Translations under genes and position numbers: made by a program
Shown: positions 25,246 through 35,800 of the stretch, piece by piece
Numbering within the stretch: position 1 is the stretch's first letter
Layout of the letters: every line of letters starts with the position of its first letter
Assembly (NCBI RefSeq): GCF_021283545.2
Contig: NZ_CP128540.1
Location: 5,057,501 to 5,121,500 of the forward strand
Reading direction: 5' to 3'
DNA from: Pseudomonas alloputida
Lineage (GTDB): Bacteria; Pseudomonadota; Gammaproteobacteria; Pseudomonadales; Pseudomonadaceae
DNA length: 64,000 nt
The notes under the pieces: model-generated
What the model was told of the DNA's origin: nothing
The model's input: the letters and a program-made list of their open reading frames with translations, nothing else
The model's database searches: none

Positions 25246-26544
25246 ATGACAAGCAGCACTTATGCCCAAGCGCCTGCCGCGCCAGTCAACTCGCCTGCGC
25301 GGGTAGCCACTGCCAGCTTCATCGGCACCGCCATCGAGTTCTATGATTTCTACGTCTACGCCACCGCCGCAGCCTTGGTGATCGGCCCGGTGTTCTTCCC
25401 GTCCGGGTCGGGCACCGCGCAAATGCTGGCCGCCTTCCTCACCTTCGGTATCGCCTTCCTCGCCCGGCCACTGGGCTCGGCATTGTTCGGCCATTTTGGC
25501 GACCGTATCGGTCGCAAATCCACGCTGGTCGCCTCGCTGCTGCTGATGGGCGTATCCACCACCGCCATTGGCGTGCTGCCAGGCTATGACAGCATTGGCG
25601 TGTGGGCGCCGATCATTCTCTGCCTGCTGCGTTTTGGCCAAGGCCTGGGCCTGGGCGGCGAATGGGGTGGCGCGGCCCTGCTGGCTACCGAAAACGCCCC
25701 GGAAGGCAAGCGGGCCTGGTTCGGCATGTTCCCGCAGTTGGGCCCGTCAATCGGCTTCCTGGCGGCCAACGGCCTGTTTCTGACCCTGGCCCTGGTGCTC
25801 AGCGACGAGCAGTTCCGCGAGTGGGGCTGGCGCATTCCGTTCCTGCTCAGCGCCGCACTGGTACTGGTAGGCCTGTACGTGCGCCTGAAGCTCGAAGAGA
25901 GCCCGGTGTTCGCCAAGGCCGTTGCCCGCCACGAGCGGGTGAAAATGCCGGTGGTCGACCTGTTCTCCAAATACTGGCTGCCAACCCTGCTGGGCGCTGC
26001 GGCCATGGTGGTGTGCTATGCGCTGTTCTACATTTCCACGGTGTTCTCGCTGAGCTACGGCGTAACCACACTGGGCTACAGCCGCGAAACGTTCCTTGGC
26101 CTGCTGTGTTTCGCGGTGGTGTTCATGGCACTGGCCACACCGTTGTCGGCCTGGCTCAGTGACCGTTACGGGCGCAAGCCGGTACTGATCGTCGGCGGCC
26201 TGCTGGCGATAGCTTCGGGCTTTACCATGGAGCCACTGCTGACCTCGGGATCGACTGCAGGCGTGGCGCTGTTCCTGGCCATCGAGCTGTTCCTGATGGG
26301 CGTGACCTTCGCGCCGATGGGTGCACTGCTGCCAGAGCTGTTCCCGACCCACGTGCGTTATACCGGTGCCTCGGCGGCGTATAACCTGGGCGGTATCGTC
26401 GGCGCCTCGGCAGCACCGTTCTTTGCCCAGAAGCTGGTGAGCATGGGGGGTTTGAGCTGGGTGGGGGGTTATGTGTCGGTGGCGGCGGTGATCAGCCTGA
26501 TTGCCGTGCTGTGCCTGAAAGAGACGCGCAATACCACGCTGTAA
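25246..26544 (+). CDS. MFS transporter, metabolite:H+ symporter (MHS/ProP-like) family
   Basis: 432 residues, 12 predicted membrane segments. MHS-family signatures: TASFIGTAIEFYDFYVYATAA near 23-43, GDRIGRKSTL near 85-94, RFGQGLGLGGEWGGAALLAT near 129-148, and SDRYGRKPVL near 305-314. Members import dicarboxylates, aromatic acids, shikimate, proline or betaine by proton symport; the substrate cannot be read from sequence and no catabolic genes adjoin it. Convergent with purT. Confidence 0.9.
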   Translation: MTSSTYAQAPAAPVNSPARVATASFIGTAIEFYDFYVYATAAALVIGPVFFPSGSGTAQMLAAFLTFGIAFLARPLGSALFGHFGDRIGRKSTLVASLLLMGVSTTAIGVLPGYDSIGVWAPIILCLLRFGQGLGLGGEWGGAALLATENAPEGKRAWFGMFPQLGPSIGFLAANGLFLTLALVLSDEQFREWGWRIPFLLSAALVLVGLYVRLKLEESPVFAKAVARHERVKMPVVDLFSKYWLPTLLGAAAMVVCYALFYISTVFSLSYGVTTLGYSRETFLGLLCFAVVFMALATPLSAWLSDRYGRKPVLIVGGLLAIASGFTMEPLLTSGSTAGVALFLAIELFLMGVTFAPMGALLPELFPTHVRYTGASAAYNLGGIVGASAAPFFAQKLVSMGGLSWVGGYVSVAAVISLIAVLCLKETRNTTL

Positions 26545-26548
26545 GCCA

Positions 26549-26571
26549 CTGGGGCCGCTTTGCGGCCCCAG
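26549..26571. terminator. Hairpin between convergent MFS and purT genes
   Basis: Perfect 10-bp stem CTGGGGCCGC/GCGGCCCCAG with a three-base TTT loop, centred in the 37-base convergent gap. No T-run on either side, but position and strength suggest a shared terminator or 3'-end protector. Confidence 0.6.
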
Positions 26572-26581
26572 CACTCTCGGA

Positions 26582-27763
26582 TCAGAACTCGACCTTGACC
26601 GCCTGCGAAGCGCGGGTCGCCTTGGCCCGCGCCAGTTCGACCGATTCGTCACGCGCCAGGCACACACCCATGCGGCGGGTGCCATTGATTTCCGGCTTGC
26701 CGAACAGGCGAATGGCGGTATCCGGCTCGCTCAGCGCTGCGCCCAGGTTGGCGAAGCTGGTCTGTTGGGACTGGCCTTCGGGCAAGATCACTGCCGAAGC
26801 CGACGGGCCGAACTGACGCACCACCGGAATCGGCAGGCCGAGAATGGCGCGAGCATGCAGGGCGAATTGCGACAGGTCCTGGGAAATCAGGGTGACCAGA
26901 CCGGTGTCATGCGGGCGCGGCGACACTTCGCTGAACCACACCTGGTCGCCCTTCACGAACAGCTCCACACCAAACAGGCCACGACCGCCGAGGGCATCGG
27001 TGACCGCCTTGGCCACGCGCTGCGATTCAGCCAGCGCTTTCGGGCTCATGGCCTGTGGCTGCCAGGACTCCTGGTAATCGCCCTTCTCCTGACGGTGGCC
27101 GACAGGTTCAAGGAAGGTGGTACCGCCCACGTGGCGCACGGTCAGCAGGGTGATCTCATATTCGAAGTCAATGAAACCTTCGACGATCACCCGGCCCTTG
27201 CCAGCGCGGCCGCCCTCCTGGGCATAATCCCACGACTTCTGCAGGTCAGCATCACTGCGCAGCAGGCTCTGGCCCTTGCCCGACGAGCTCATCACCGGCT
27301 TGACCACGCACGGGTAACCCAGGTCGGCTACGGCCTTGGCGTAGTCTTCATAGGTGTCGGCGAAGTGGTACGGCGAGGTTGGCAGGTCCAGCTCTTCGGC
27401 AGCCAGGCGGCGGATGCCTTCGCGGTTCATGGTCAACTGGGTGGCGCGGGCGGTGGGCACCACGGTGAAGCCTTCGTTTTCCAGCTCGACCAGGGTGGCG
27501 GTGGCGATGGCTTCGATTTCCGGCACGATGTAGTGCGGCTTCTCGGCTTCGATCACCGCGCGCAGGGCAACGCCATCGAGCATGTTGACCACATGGCTGC
27601 GGTGCGCCACCTGCATTGCCGGAGCATTGGCGTAGCGGTCGACGGCGATTACTTCGACGCCCAGGCGCTGCAGCTCGATTACCACTTCCTTGCCCAGCTC
27701 GCCACAGCCGCAGAGCAGTACACGGGTCGCGGTGGGCGACAATGGGGTTCCGATACGGGTCAT
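26582..27763 (-). CDS. purT: Formate-dependent phosphoribosylglycinamide formyltransferase 2
   Basis: 393 residues of the ATP-grasp superfamily. Visible motifs are [20 protein letters not shown] near 16-35, [19 protein letters not shown] near 149-167, [30 protein letters not shown] near 264-293 (its [11 protein letters not shown] carries the metal-binding Glu), and [16 protein letters not shown]. PurT makes formyl-GAR in purine synthesis from formate and ATP, independently of the folate-using PurN. The start [19 protein letters not shown] is typical. Confidence 0.96.
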   Translation of the reverse strand: MTRIGTPLSPTATRVLLCGCGELGKEVVIELQRLGVEVIAVDRYANAPAMQVAHRSHVVNMLDGVALRAVIEAEKPHYIVPEIEAIATATLVELENEGFTVVPTARATQLTMNREGIRRLAAEELDLPTSPYHFADTYEDYAKAVADLGYPCVVKPVMSSSGKGQSLLRSDADLQKSWDYAQEGGRAGKGRVIVEGFIDFEYEITLLTVRHVGGTTFLEPVGHRQEKGDYQESWQPQAMSPKALAESQRVAKAVTDALGGRGLFGVELFVKGDQVWFSEVSPRPHDTGLVTLISQDLSQFALHARAILGLPIPVVRQFGPSASAVILPEGQSQQTSFANLGAALSEPDTAIRLFGKPEINGTRRMGVCLARDESVELARAKATRASQAVKVEF

Positions 27764-27839
27764 TTCAGGTCCTCGAAGGCATCCGGGGCCGCGCCAGGCT
27801 AGGCGCCACCCGCTGAAAAAGGACCGCTATTCTACACCA

Positions 27840-28307
27840 TCAACCGGCCACGGCGGCCCGCCGGGCGCGAAATGCCATGGCCAGCCACACCGCGGTTACA
27901 CCGGCGAATTTCGAGGCCATCGCGGTGCCGATCACTGCCGGGGTCAGCGCGCCGATCATGCCGAAGAAAATGAAGGTATCCACCGGGATGCTCAGCGCCG
28001 AACTGAGCCACAGGCGGTCGCGCAGCGGCCGACGGGTGATGCTGAACACCAGCCAGTCGATCAGCTCGGAAATGAAGAACGCAGTGGCGCTGGCCAGGGC
28101 GATGGCCGGCTCCGAGGTGACATAGGACAGCACCAGTGCCACCAGCATGGCGACCAGGGCGCCATGACCAAAACGGGTCTGCACCATGTCGCGCAGGATG
28201 AACACCAGGCCGCCCCAGGCAGACCAGATGATGTCCAGATGCGGGGCACTGGAGAAGGCGTAGTTGATCAGCACTACGCTGCTGATGTAGGCAATCAGAT
28301 AGAACAT
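27840..28307 (-). CDS. VUT-family (YhhQ/DUF165-like) queuosine-precursor transporter homologue
   Basis: 155 residues with about five membrane segments, shorter than E. coli YhhQ (around 220). Landmarks: YVTSEPAIALASATAFFISELIDWLVFS near 72-99 (helix with SEL..D), PLRDRLWLSSALSIPVDTFIF near 103-123. VUT proteins take up preQ0/preQ1 for queuosine synthesis; the short form lacks the N-terminal segments, so transport of that substrate is inferred. It ends 77 bases from purT. No preQ1 riboswitch-like structure was seen upstream, only a REP element. Confidence 0.72.
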   Translation of the reverse strand: MFYLIAYISSVVLINYAFSSAPHLDIIWSAWGGLVFILRDMVQTRFGHGALVAMLVALVLSYVTSEPAIALASATAFFISELIDWLVFSITRRPLRDRLWLSSALSIPVDTFIFFGMIGALTPAVIGTAMASKFAGVTAVWLAMAFRARRAAVAG

Positions 28308-28345
28308 GGCGGGCTGTCTGTGGGCAAGCCGTACAGATTACCGCT

Positions 28346-28377
28346 GGGCCGTTCGCGGGTAAACCCGCTCCTACAGG
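28346..28377 (-). repeat. REP-like element, family A
   Basis: GTTCGCGGGTAAACCCGCTC followed by CTACAGGG: one single unit of the family described at 35-72, here in the reverse orientation, between the DUF1289 gene and the VUT-family gene. Confidence 0.7.
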
Positions 28378-28384
28378 GTTCGCG

Positions 28385-28585
28385 TCAGGCCTGCATGATG
28401 AGGCCGGCTTCTAATGCCCGTTCATGGCAACGCTTGAGCACCGCCCGACGCTCGTCGTTGTCCATCCGCCCCCAGCGACCAATCTCGGCCACGGTACGCT
28501 GGCAGCCGGTGCAGATATCCTGCTCGTCCAGCGCACAAATACTCACGCACGGCGAAGCCACCGGCCGCTCGACCACTTCACTCAT
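28385..28585 (-). CDS. DUF1289 domain-containing protein
   Basis: 66 residues from the ATG at 28585 (a second ATG directly upstream would add one Met). The DUF1289 pattern [20 protein letters not shown] near 11-30 has four cysteines, likely a small metal-binding site, followed by [21 protein letters not shown]. Function unknown. The gene overlaps the 3' end of the carbonic-anhydrase-like gene by eight bases, so the two are probably co-translated. Confidence 0.82.
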   Translation of the reverse strand: MSEVVERPVASPCVSICALDEQDICTGCQRTVAEIGRWGRMDNDERRAVLKRCHERALEAGLIMQA

Positions 28586-29102
28586 CATCAACCACCAGAT
28601 CCCGCGCATAACGCTGGGCATTGTGCACGTAATGTGCGGCACTCGCTTCAAGCATGCGCTTCTGCTGCTCGGTCAGTTCGCGTACCACCTTGCCCGGCGA
28701 GCCCATCACCAGCGAACCGTCCGGAATTTCCTTGCCCTCGGCGATCAGTGCATTGGCGCCGATAATGCAGTGCTTGCCAATGCGCGCGCCATTGAGGATC
28801 ACTGCGTTGATACCGACCAGGCTGAAGTCGCCCACCGTGCAGCCATGCAACATGGCATTGTGGCCAACGGTCACGCCCTTGCCCAACGTCAGTGGCGAGC
28901 CCATGTCGGTGTGCATCACCGTGCCATCCTGCACGTTGCTGCCTTCACCGATGTCGATCAGCTCGTTATCACCGCGCAACACCGCGCCAAACCACACACT
29001 GGAATGGGCTTGCAGGCGCACGTTGCCAATGAGCGTGGCGTTGGGGGCGGCCCAACTGGTGGGGTGGCTCTCGACCCGCAGGTCGCCCAGGCGATATTTC
29101 AT
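28578..29102 (-). CDS. Gamma-carbonic anhydrase-like hexapeptide-repeat protein
   Basis: 174-residue left-handed beta-helix protein of the YrdA/CaiE/PaaY group. Repeated hexapeptide turns (e.g. [20 protein letters not shown] near 22-41) are followed by the metal-ligand histidines in TVMHTDMG and VGHNAMLHG, the usual three-His zinc site. An active anhydrase is plausible, but many relatives have weak or no activity. It precedes the DUF1289 gene in one transcript. Confidence 0.87.
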   Translation of the reverse strand: MKYRLGDLRVESHPTSWAAPNATLIGNVRLQAHSSVWFGAVLRGDNELIDIGEGSNVQDGTVMHTDMGSPLTLGKGVTVGHNAMLHGCTVGDFSLVGINAVILNGARIGKHCIIGANALIAEGKEIPDGSLVMGSPGKVVRELTEQQKRMLEASAAHYVHNAQRYARDLVVDDE

Positions 29103-29145
29103 GCTTGTTCCTCAGGCTGCGACGCAGACGGCGGGGTAGGCCCGC

Positions 29146-29745
29146 TCAATTTTCGATGTGACGCTCAGGGGGGTGATGCAGGCTGATACCGGCATCGAAC
29201 AGCAGGTTGACCAACTCGACGATCATGATCGCCGACAACCCCCAGATCTTGTATTCACCATAGCGGTAACTGGGCACATACCAGCTACGCCCCTGGTAAT
29301 CGATACGGTGGGTATGATCGCGCGGGTCCTGCCGGAAGAATTCCAGCGGCACGGTGAATACTGCCGCGATCTCGGCATCATTGGCGCGATATTCGACGAA
29401 GTCCGGGATAAGCCCGACGAATGGCGTCACTTTCAGGCCATGTAGCGAAATCAGCGGGCTGAGCGGACCAATCACCTCCACCAGGCCAGGGGGCAGGCCG
29501 ATTTCTTCTTCAGCCTCGCGCAGGGCAGTAAAGACCAGGTCCGGGTCTTCCGGGTCGCGGCGGCCACCGGGAAAGGCTACTTCGCCACCGTGGGTAGACA
29601 GGCCCTTGGCGCGCAGGGTCAAGACCAGTTCGGGCGCTTCGCTGCGGGTAATGGGCAAGAGGACCGCCGCTTCGGGGAACCGCCTGTCGGTTTCCAATGA
29701 CGCGGGTTGGTGGTTGCTCATTCGGCGAAGTAGCTCGTCCAGCAT
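29146..29745 (-). CDS. CoA pyrophosphatase-like Nudix hydrolase (NudL type)
   Basis: 199 residues from the ATG at 29745; the frame stays open further upstream but overlaps the divergent Nudix gene and lacks support. The UPF0035/NudL signature (LRAKGLSTHGGEVAFPGG near 44-61) precedes a Nudix box ending REAEEEIGL near 74-82, followed by EVIGPLSPLISLHGLKVTPF. NudL-type enzymes cleave CoA to 4'-phosphopantetheine and 3',5'-ADP; activity is inferred. It ends 43 bases past the carbonic anhydrase-like gene's start, same strand. Confidence 0.82.
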   Translation of the reverse strand: MLDELLRRMSNHQPASLETDRRFPEAAVLLPITRSEAPELVLTLRAKGLSTHGGEVAFPGGRRDPEDPDLVFTALREAEEEIGLPPGLVEVIGPLSPLISLHGLKVTPFVGLIPDFVEYRANDAEIAAVFTVPLEFFRQDPRDHTHRIDYQGRSWYVPSYRYGEYKIWGLSAIMIVELVNLLFDAGISLHHPPERHIEN

Positions 29746-29868
29746 TGCGCACGCTCGTATCCAGGTCCTGTGTTGCATGATGCACCAAAGCCGCGAAGCA
29801 CCCAAGCCCCAGCGCTTGCGGCGGCACGGTGGCCGAGCCAAGATAGCCTTGAGCATAAGGAACCACAC

Positions 29869-30420
29869 ATGAAATTCTGCAGCGCATGCGGCCAACCGGT
29901 CAGTCAGCGGATCCCCGAGGGCGACAGCCGCCTGCGGTACGTCTGCGGCTCTTGCCAGACCATCCACTACCAGAACCCCAACATCGTGGCCGGCGTATTG
30001 CCGACCTGGGGCAGCCAGGTGTTGCTGTGTCGCCGCGCCATTGAGCCGCGCCGGGGTTTCTGGACCCTGCCCGCCGGTTTCATGGAAAACGGCGAAACCC
30101 TCGACCAGGCCGCGCGTCGCGAAACCGTCGAGGAAGCCTGCGCCCGGGTCGGGCCGACGTCCCTGTACCAGCTGTTCGATCTGCCGCACATCAGCCAGGT
30201 GCATGTGTTCTTCCGCGCCGAGTTGGCGGACCTGGACTTTGCCGTCGGTGTCGAAAGCCTGGAGGTGCGGCTGTTCGAAGAACATGAGATACCGTGGGAC
30301 GAGCTGGCTTTCCGCACCGTCACTCGCACACTAGAATGCTACTATCGCGACCGCATCGGCCAGCACTACCCCATAGGCCATGAATACCTGCCGCCGATGA
30401 ACGTTTCGCCACACACCTAA
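29869..30420 (+). CDS. Nudix hydrolase with N-terminal zinc ribbon
   Basis: 183 residues from the ATG at 29869, with AAGGA upstream. A four-Cys zinc ribbon (CSACG at 4-8, CGSC at 27-30) precedes a Nudix box (GFMENGETLDQAARRETVEE near 66-85) in which the usual Gly after EE is Cys (EEACA). The arrangement resembles NudC-like NADH pyrophosphatases lacking the N-terminal domain, or COG1051-type hydrolases; substrate unknown. Divergent from the NudL-type gene across 123 bases. Confidence 0.8.
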   Translation: MKFCSACGQPVSQRIPEGDSRLRYVCGSCQTIHYQNPNIVAGVLPTWGSQVLLCRRAIEPRRGFWTLPAGFMENGETLDQAARRETVEEACARVGPTSLYQLFDLPHISQVHVFFRAELADLDFAVGVESLEVRLFEEHEIPWDELAFRTVTRTLECYYRDRIGQHYPIGHEYLPPMNVSPHT

Positions 30421-30442
30421 ACGCCTTCAGGGATACTGTTAC

Positions 30443-30997
30443 ATGCGCTGGTTGCTTGCCCTTTTCTGCCTTTGCGTTACCTCGGTGTCCCAGGCGGCCT
30501 TCACCGAAACCATCATCCGCAAGCCCGCGCCGGCAGCGCAAACTCCCTCGCCTTCGCAGCAAGCCATGCAACCGTTGATCGACAAGGTGCTGGTGATCAA
30601 GTCGGAGCGCCGCCTGCAGTTGATCAGCCGCGGCGAGCCGCTGAAAACCTACCGCATCTCGCTGGGCAAGCAGCCCAAGGGCGCCAAGGAACGCGAAGGC
30701 GACAAGAAAACCCCCGAGGGCTTGTACTGGCTGGACTGGCGCAAGCAGAGCGACCGCTTCAACCTGGCCATGCACATCAATTACCCGAACATCAGCGATG
30801 CCGCCCGCGCGACCCGGGCAGGGGTGAATGCCGGCAGCATGATCATGATTCACGGCACGCCGATCAACGATGAATACCCGGAATGGTACTTCCATACCCT
30901 GGACTGGACGGATGGTTGCATTGCCATGCGCAACCGCGACATGCAGGAAGTGTGGGACCTGGTTCGGGATGGAACGCTGATCGAGATCCGCCCTTGA
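30443..30997 (+). CDS. L,D-transpeptidase (YkuD) family protein
   Basis: 184 residues with a signal peptide (MRWLLALFCLCVTSVSQA). The YkuD domain starts near 50 (DKVLVIKSERRLQLI) and carries GKQPKGAKEREGDKKTPEG near 74-92 and the catalytic motif IHGTP then DGCIAMRNRDM, with nucleophile Cys near 163. These periplasmic enzymes form 3-3 cross-links or attach lipoproteins to peptidoglycan; the exact reaction is unknown. It follows the Nudix gene by 22 bases, and co-transcription is likely. Confidence 0.88.
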   Translation: MRWLLALFCLCVTSVSQAAFTETIIRKPAPAAQTPSPSQQAMQPLIDKVLVIKSERRLQLISRGEPLKTYRISLGKQPKGAKEREGDKKTPEGLYWLDWRKQSDRFNLAMHINYPNISDAARATRAGVNAGSMIMIHGTPINDEYPEWYFHTLDWTDGCIAMRNRDMQEVWDLVRDGTLIEIRP

Positions 30998-31157
30998 TAT
31001 AGAGCCTTCCGGCAAAAGTTGTAGGAACCTTCTCACCATTTAGCGCGAACTTGCCTGACAGGTGCTTAGGCAGGGTACTGCATCCATACGAGTGGCTTAA
31101 TTTCTAGCATCCACGCAGACGAGTACGAAAACCGTACATCATTTGCGGGGTGCTTCA

Positions 31158-32840
31158 ATGCCGTGCCTGATTCACCGCATCGCCCATTGGCTGTCGGCCG
31201 GTTGCCTTTCTGGCTTGCTGTCCATTCCCCAGGTGCTGGCCGACGACCCTGCCAGCCAGCAGTTGCGCGATCAACAGCATGGGCTGCGGCAACTGGAGCA
31301 ACAGCAGCGGCTGGAACGCTGGCAGCGTATACCCGTCCCGGCTGAACCGACCAACAGCACTTCCCACCGCCCGCACGATGATCGCTGCTGGGCAGTCGAT
31401 GGCGTGCGCGTGGCGGGCATGCACCGGCTTTCGAACTCGGCACTGGCGCCCACCATCCGTGCCCTCACGCCTGCCTGCATGGGCATCGCCGACATCAACC
31501 GGCTGCTCAAAGCCATCACCCAACGTTATGTACAAGCCGGCTACCCAACCAGCCGCCCCTACCTGCGCCAGCCCCCAGCAGAGGGCATGCCGTTGGACAT
31601 CGTCATTGTCGAAGGCTTTGTCGAAACCATCGAACTGGCTGGCCCCGACCTACCCCTGTCTCTCTCCAGTGCCTTCCCAGGCCTGCTTGGGCAGCCACTG
31701 TACCTGCCCGACCTTGAGCAAGGCCTGGACCAGCTCAACCGCCTTCGCGCCTATGAACTGGGCGCCACCTTGCTGCCCGGCGAACTGCAGGGCGGCACCC
31801 GCGTGGTCGTGCAGCCGGGCAAGGTTGCTTCACGCTGGCACCTGGACAGCCGCTTCGACAACCGGGGCAGCGAGCTGACCGGCCGCCACCGCGTCAACCT
31901 CGGCATTGGCCTGGACAGCCCGCTTGGCCTCAATGATGAGCTGCGCCTGTCGTTGGCCCGCACGGTGCTCGATACGCCCGGCCAAAGCCAAGGGATATCG
32001 TTGTACTACAGCATCCCCTACGGCGCCTGGACCTTTGCCCTCAGCGCCAGCCAGCTAAGCTATCAAGCCCCCCTCCCCTACAGCGACAAGGCTGCCGACG
32101 GCAGCAGCAGCTATCAGGGCCTGAGTGTCGAGCGGGTATTGTGGCGCAACCAGCAAGGCATGCTCAGCGCCAGCGCCCGTCTGGACCGCAAGCAGCTGAT
32201 CAACCGCAGCGCTGGCGCGGTTATCGTCCAGCAGAGCCCGACGCTGGCCACGGTAGAGGCCGGCATCAACCTGCTGTGGCTCGAAAGTGGCCTGTGGAAC
32301 GGTTACTTCGGCGTTGCCCAAGGCATTGACGCATTGGGTGCCGACCGCTCGCCCCTGGGTGCTCATCGCCTGCGCCCGGACTTTCGCAAGTACCGCGCCA
32401 ACCTGCTGCACCTGCGTCAAGGCCCGGCACCCAGCCCTTGGCGCTGGCAGAGCGAGCTGGCCATGCAGTACAGCCGTGACCCGCTGCCTGCCGTCGAACA
32501 GCTGCTGGTCAGCGACGATTCGGCTGTCCGCGGCTTTCGTCTGCACACTTACTCCGGTGCCAGCAGCGCCGTCTGGCGCAATACGTTCAGCCAGGCGCTG
32601 CCACGGACCTGGGCCCCACCTTTCGAGATACGCCCCTACATCGGCCTGGACCTGGGCTGGGTTCGCACCGCCGAAGGCAAACCGTCACAGCGCCTGGCCG
32701 GGGCCGCCGCAGGGTTGGAACTGAGCCTGCCCGGCAGCCGCCTGCGCCTGGACTACCAACGCGCCTTGTACACCAGCGACCTGCCCCGCCCGCGGCTGGA
32801 GCCCGGCTTCTGGGTGCTGGACTGGACCCTGAGCATCTGA
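31158..32840 (+). CDS. Two-partner secretion outer-membrane transporter (FhaC/ShlB family TpsB)
   Basis: 560 residues from the ATG at 31158, GGGG 10 bases upstream (an in-frame TTG at 31143 is less likely). A signal peptide (about 1-28) is followed by a Gln-rich linker helix (QQLRDQQHGLRQLEQQQRLE), a POTRA pair (about 75-220; Cys77 and Cys107 may pair) and a 16-strand barrel ending WVLDWTLSI. The loop-6 motif VRGF near 458-461 is diagnostic of the family. It should export the FhaB-like protein encoded 27 bases downstream. A FhaC/ShlB function is firm; the name of its specific system is not. Confidence 0.93.
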   Translation: MPCLIHRIAHWLSAGCLSGLLSIPQVLADDPASQQLRDQQHGLRQLEQQQRLERWQRIPVPAEPTNSTSHRPHDDRCWAVDGVRVAGMHRLSNSALAPTIRALTPACMGIADINRLLKAITQRYVQAGYPTSRPYLRQPPAEGMPLDIVIVEGFVETIELAGPDLPLSLSSAFPGLLGQPLYLPDLEQGLDQLNRLRAYELGATLLPGELQGGTRVVVQPGKVASRWHLDSRFDNRGSELTGRHRVNLGIGLDSPLGLNDELRLSLARTVLDTPGQSQGISLYYSIPYGAWTFALSASQLSYQAPLPYSDKAADGSSSYQGLSVERVLWRNQQGMLSASARLDRKQLINRSAGAVIVQQSPTLATVEAGINLLWLESGLWNGYFGVAQGIDALGADRSPLGAHRLRPDFRKYRANLLHLRQGPAPSPWRWQSELAMQYSRDPLPAVEQLLVSDDSAVRGFRLHTYSGASSAVWRNTFSQALPRTWAPPFEIRPYIGLDLGWVRTAEGKPSQRLAGAAAGLELSLPGSRLRLDYQRALYTSDLPRPRLEPGFWVLDWTLSI

Positions 32841-32867
32841 TTCACCCACAACAAAGAGAACGAGAAA

Positions 32868-35800
32868 ATGCAAACACTCTCGCAGTTACCGCCTGTTCGC
32901 CCGGATACCTTGCGCTGGGCAATCTTCCTCGCCGTGCTCGGGCCCAGCGCCGCACTGGCTCAGACAGGACTGGAAGCAGCCAGCGGCCCCGGGGGGACCC
33001 CGGTCATCCATAACGGCCACGGGGTGCCGGTCATCGACATCGTGCCGCCCAACGCCACGGGGCTGTCACACAACCAGTTCATCGACTACAACGTTGCCAC
33101 CCCGGGCCTGGTGCTGAACAACGCCACCGCAGCCGGGCAGTCGCAACTGGCCGGCGCCCTGGCGGCCAACCCGCAGTTCCAGGGCCAGGCCGCCTCGACC
33201 ATTCTTAACGAAGTGATCAGCCGCAACGCCTCGCTGATCGAGGGGCCGCAGGAAATCTTCGGGCGCCCGGCCGACTACATACTGGCCAACCCCAATGGCA
33301 TCACCCTCAATGGCGGCAGTTTCATCAACACCACCCGCGCAGGCTTCGTGGTGGGCACCCCGCAATTCGAGGAGCAACAGCTCAGGTACCTCGATACGCT
33401 CACGGCCAGTGGCACCCTGCAGGTACTGGAGTATGGCCAGGGCAATGCCGGTGGCGCACTCGAACTGATCGCACCGCGCGTGGACAGCAAAGGCTTGCTC
33501 ATGGCCAGCGAAACGCTCGACATCACTGTCGGCCGCAACCGTATCGACAGCCGCAGCGGCGAGGTGGTCGAACACCTGCCCAGCCCCTCCACGAGCATTG
33601 ATGCCAGCCTGTTCGGCGCCATGCGCGCCGGGCGTATCCGTGTGGTAAGTACTACCGAAGGCGCGGGTGTGCGTGTGGGGGCCTCGCAGATTCTGGGCAC
33701 CGAAGGGGTCGACATCAGCTCGGCCGGGGGCCTGCATGTCAGCGGCAGTGGCGACCGCCCGACCGAGCTGCGCAGCGAGCGTGGCGTACTGAAACTCACC
33801 GCTGCCGATGACCTGATGCTTGAAACGGTTGACGGCCAGGCCCCGCGGATCGAAGCAAGGGCTGGCAAGAAGCTCACCCTGGACGCCAAGACAATCGAGC
33901 ACATCAAGCACGACAGTGACAGCTGGAACAAGAAGTTCTGGTTCGTCACCCGTGAAACCTACAACCGCAAGACCACCACCACCCACAAGCAACAACAGGG
34001 CAGTCAATTGCTGGGCACTGAGAGCGTGCTGTTGCAGTCCGGCGACGACATGCGCATGACCGCCGCGAAGGTGGACGCCGGTAACGAGCTGACGGTCGAC
34101 AGCGGTGCCGGCCTGGACATCCTCGCCGGCATCGACAGCAAACGCACCGAACAGCAGGTGCGTCATCGCAAGGATTTATGGCGCGGTGACAGCGATAGCG
34201 ACCAGCTCAAGGAAACCGCAAAGGGCAGTACCCTGAGCGCCGGGCACATGTCGATAAAGGCAAGCGACAACCTCAACGTACAGGGCAGCAGCCTGCACAG
34301 CCGCAGCGATCTGGCTATCCAGGCGAAACAGGCCGACATCGGCACCACCACCTTGCAGGAACACGGTACCCAACGCGACTACCGAGGCGACCTGGTGTCC
34401 GGCACATTCTTTGGTGACCGCAAAGGTAACGACACTGAGGGCCAGGTCGTCGCGGGCAGCACGATAACCAGCGATGGCGAGCTCACTGTGAGTGCCGACC
34501 AGGTCACCATCAAAGGCAGCACCGTGTTCGGTAAACAGGACGCGGTGCTCTACAGCGAGAACGGTTCGCTGGCCATCGAGGCAGACCATGGCAGCACGAC
34601 CTCCACCCAGCGCACCAGCGACAGTAAACTGTTCGGCCTGATCGGCAGCAAGCACGAAAGCACGGACCGCAAACAGCAGGTACTGGTCAGCGACGTCAGC
34701 TCGACCAGCAACCTGCGCCTGGCCAGCGCCGAAGAGATGCGTATTCAGGGCGCCAAGGTCGAAGCTGGCAAGCATCTGCAAGTCGAGGCCAAAGGCGACC
34801 TGTTGATTGGCAGTGCGCAATCGGTCGATGAACGCGAAACCCGCGACCAACAACGGGGTTTCACGGCCAACGCCAGACAGACCCAGGAAGCCGAGGATGG
34901 CAAGCCCGAGTCTCGCCAGTACGCGGCTGGCGTGGCGTATGAGGTCGTGACCAGCACCAGCAAGCAGCGCACGACCAACCAGGTTGCCAGTGAGCTCAAG
35001 GGCGCCTCGGTGGGCATGAACAGCAGCGCGCACCTGCAGGTCAACGGCAGCAAGGTCCAGGCCACTGCCGGCGATCTCGATGTGCAGGCGCGGGAAGTGA
35101 CACTGGGGGCGACCCGCAACGACCGTGACGTAGCCACCAGCACCACCGAAAGTGGTGGCGGGTTGACAGTAACCGGTGGCATCGACCGCCTGGGCAGCTT
35201 GTTCGAAGGCCATCACAACCGCGAGGTGCAAGCCGATCGCGACAGCAAGGTGCAGCGCAGCGAGTTGCAGGCCAGCGGCGATCTGAAATTGCGCAGTGAT
35301 GCACTGCTCACCGAGGCCGCGCACGTCGAGGCCGGCAACACCCTGCAGGTGACCGCCAAACGCATCGACAACCGTGCAGCTCAGGATACCCATGAACATG
35401 AACAAAGCCGTGACGACTGGTCGGGTAGCCTGGGCGCCAGTATCGAATACCGCGACCTGACCCGCCCTATCGAACGCCTGGTGCTGGGTGAGGAAGCCCC
35501 GCGCTTCCAGCAAGCTTCGCCCGAAGACGCCATGGCACCTCCCAGCGTGGGGGCCGACATGACGGTCGAACACCTCAAGCGCCTGGAAAACCAGCGCCGT
35601 GGAATTGCTCAGGTCAGCGAGTTGTCCGCAGCAAAGGTCGAGGTCAAGGCTGACACACTGGCCGACCAGGGCACAGCCTGGCGGGCCAATGCCGGCTCGC
35701 TGAAAATCGAGGCGCAGCAGCATCAGGTGAGCGCCGCCGAAAATACCCAGGAAACCACCGTTCAACGCCTGGCCTATGGTGGCGATGCGCGCCTGGACAC

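Noticed and set aside
24992..25252. 86-codon minus-strand frame in the gap before the MFS gene
   Set aside because: Arg/Gly-rich composition typical of GC-rich noncoding sequence, and no ribosome binding site.
29746..30285. N-terminal extension of the NudL-type gene
   Set aside because: It runs antisense through the divergent Nudix gene; the 199-residue form from 29745 matches family length.
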